DNA from: Dokdonella sp.
Lineage (GTDB): Bacteria; Pseudomonadota; Gammaproteobacteria; Xanthomonadales; Rhodanobacteraceae
DNA: 43,695 nucleotides
NCBI RefSeq assembly: GCF_019634815.1
Contig: NZ_JAHCAP010000027.1
Coordinates: forward strand, 1 to 43,695
Direction: 5' to 3'
Shown here: one piece after another, positions 42,575 to 43,695 of the stretch
Layout of the letters: every line of letters starts with the position of its first letter
Position numbering within the stretch: the stretch's first letter is position 1
Made by a program: the position numbers and the translations under genes
The notes under the pieces: model-generated
What the model saw: the letters and a program-made list of their open reading frames with translations, nothing else
What the model was told of the DNA's origin: nothing
The model's database searches: none

Positions 42575-43260
42575 CTTCGACCCTCACCAAAGTCATCGTG
42601 CTCGGCCTTGCCCTGCTGGCTGCCGGAACAGCCGGCCTGGCGCAGGCACGCAACGACGATTACCAGCGTCTGCTCGACCGGTTCAATGCCTTGGCCACCG
42701 ATCCGCAGCTGGCCAATCACGCACCGGTTGCGATGGATCGTGCGCGTCAGGCGCTGGCCGACCTCAAGGAAGCAAAGCGCAAGCAGCGCGACACCTGGAT
42801 CTATGTCGTCGAGCGCCGCATCGATGCGGCCAAGGCGGCCGCCGAGGCCGAACTGCTCGAAGACCAGCGCAGTCAGTTGCAGCGCGAGAACGACCGCCTG
42901 CAGGTGGCGGTGGCGCGACGCGATGCAGAGCTTGCGCGTGCCGATCTCGAACGCGCACGCCTGCAGGCGCAGATTCGCGCCGAGGAAGCCGAAACCGCGC
43001 GGCGCGAAGCCGAGGCCGCGCGCGCCGAGGGCGAGCAGGCGCAGGAAGCGGCGAAGGCTGCGCAGGCCGAGGCAAGCCAGGCCAAGCGCATGGCTGCGGC
43101 GCAGGCCAAGGCTGCGGCGCTGGCGAAGAAGGAAGCCGAACTCGAGGCCGCGATCAGTGGCAAGCCTGCAGCGGCAACAGCGGCCAAGCCGGGCCATGCC
43201 AAACCCGCCGCCGCAGCGAAGGCTCGGGCCAAGCCGAAGAAGACCCCGGCCAGACCTTGA
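42571..43260 (+). CDS. Secreted coiled-coil protein lacking an OmpA domain
   Basis: 229 aa. Signal peptide MTSTLTKVIVLGLALLAAGTAGLAQA, then a DUF4398-like start (NDDYQRLLDRFNALATDPQLANHAPVAMDRARQALADLKEAKRKQRDTWIYVVERRIDAAK), a long Ala/Glu/Arg/Gln coiled coil from about residue 90 to 195, and a Lys/Ala/Pro tail. Related proteins I remember from this group carry a C-terminal OmpA peptidoglycan-binding domain after the coil; here the chain stops in a basic tail and the REP array begins 49 bp later. The basic tail may bind peptidoglycan or LPS instead. Coupled by overlap to the lipoprotein gene. Confidence 0.82.
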   Translation: MTSTLTKVIVLGLALLAAGTAGLAQARNDDYQRLLDRFNALATDPQLANHAPVAMDRARQALADLKEAKRKQRDTWIYVVERRIDAAKAAAEAELLEDQRSQLQRENDRLQVAVARRDAELARADLERARLQAQIRAEEAETARREAEAARAEGEQAQEAAKAAQAEASQAKRMAAAQAKAAALAKKEAELEAAISGKPAAATAAKPGHAKPAAAAKARAKPKKTPARP

Positions 43261-43308
43261 GCGCGCCCGGCGACGCAATCACCGTTTCAAATCGGCACGA
43301 TGGGCTGC

Positions 43309-43695
43309 GCAGGAGGGCCGGTAGGCCCGACTGATCGGCACCGAACATTCGAGTGCTCCTGCAGGAGGGCCGGCAGGCCCGACCGATCGGCATCCAGAAT
43401 TCGTGTGCTCTGGTAGGAGGGCCGGCAGGCCCGACCATTGCGCCGCGGGTTCGCAGGGCGCACGAGCGCGTGTGGCGCTGGTCGCGACTGCCGCCGTTCC
43501 TACATCATCACGATGCGCGGCATTGACACGATTGCGCATGTAGGAGGGCCGGTAGGCCCGACCGATCGGCATCGAGCATCCGTGTGCTTCTGTAGGAGGG
43601 CCGGCAGGCCCGACCGATTGGCATCCAGAATTCGTGTGCTCTGGTAGGAGGGCCGGCAGGCCCGACCATTGCGCTGCAGGTTCGCAGGGCGCACG
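43309..43695. repeat. REP/REPIN-like repeat array 2 (runs off the window)
   Basis: 24-bp units start at 43309, 43361, 43413, 43540, 43592 and 43644, with an inverted copy at 43480-43503. Distances are 52, 52, 127, 52 and 52 bp, and the last unit is followed by the beginning of another long spacer at the window edge. Loops are GGCA or GGTA. The spacers share the same sequences as those in array 1. The array follows the coiled-coil gene. Confidence 0.93.

Overview
The window looks like chromosomal DNA of a high-GC gammaproteobacterium of the Xanthomonadales/Lysobacterales (Xanthomonadaceae or Rhodanobacteraceae type). The reasons are a tryptophan dioxygenase that closely resembles the Xanthomonas enzyme (same His55/His240 numbering), a large TonB-dependent receptor, a DUF4398 lipoprotein, a pilU retraction ATPase, and REP-like repeats beginning GTAGGAG. 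The assignment is by recognition only; no search was run. I see no rRNA, tRNA, IS element, phage gene or CRISPR-cas locus.

Layout. 1-1.2 kb: AT-richer accessory end with small unknown genes, one a secreted protein start-stop coupled to a cut-off gene. 1.35-5.1 kb (-): a 2-oxoacid dehydrogenase operon (E1alpha, E1beta, a DUF1304 membrane protein, E2). 5.3-7.8 kb (+): tryptophan 2,3-dioxygenase and a POT peptide transporter. 7.85-12.1 kb (-): an N-acetylgalactosamine-type operon agaS-agaK-agaZ-agaR with a three-copy CTTTCG operator candidate in front. 12.4-17.8 kb: a MarR regulator divergent from hppD-hmgA-methyltransferase-fahA-maiA, the homogentisate pathway, with a palindrome lying inside the hppD promoter. 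17.9-20.2 kb (-): CBS protein, glycosyltransferase and mtgA. 20.5-24.8 kb (+): a small outer-membrane-barrel-like protein and a TonB-dependent receptor ending at a strong terminator. 25-28.7 kb (-): small membrane protein, MFS transporter, folE and a secreted serine hydrolase. 28.7-33 kb: a decayed partial copy of rlmI, an HTH regulator divergent from a two-domain aspartyl protease with PDZ, then intact rlmI. 33-36 kb (+): a yybP-ykoY (Mn2+) riboswitch before terC, a rhomboid protease and phhA. 36-40.6 kb: SRPBCC-like secreted protein, DUF885 protein, fbp and a 2OG-Fe(II) oxygenase. 40.6-43.7 kb: two REP/REPIN arrays bracketing pilU, a DUF4398 lipoprotein and a coiled-coil secreted protein.

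How the genes fit together. Much of the window serves amino-acid and peptide catabolism: peptide uptake (POT), Trp (tdo), Phe to Tyr (phhA), Tyr to fumarate and acetoacetate (hppD, hmgA, maiA, fahA), and a 2-oxoacid dehydrogenase probably acting on branched-chain or pyruvate-type acids. GTP cyclohydrolase I may feed pterin synthesis. The aga operon adds amino-sugar use, and fbp supports gluconeogenic growth.

The most interesting structures are: (i) the REP/REPIN arrays, with two fixed periods (52 and about 128 bp) and compensatory stem changes between direct and inverted copies; (ii) the rlmI remnant with a 651-bp in-frame deletion at an 11-bp repeat, flanking a regulator-protease module; (iii) operator architectures before agaS, hppD and tdo; (iv) an aga operon lacking the usual aldolase and deacetylase genes; and (v) a methyltransferase embedded in the homogentisate operon. 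I did not find a clearly new defence or mobile system.
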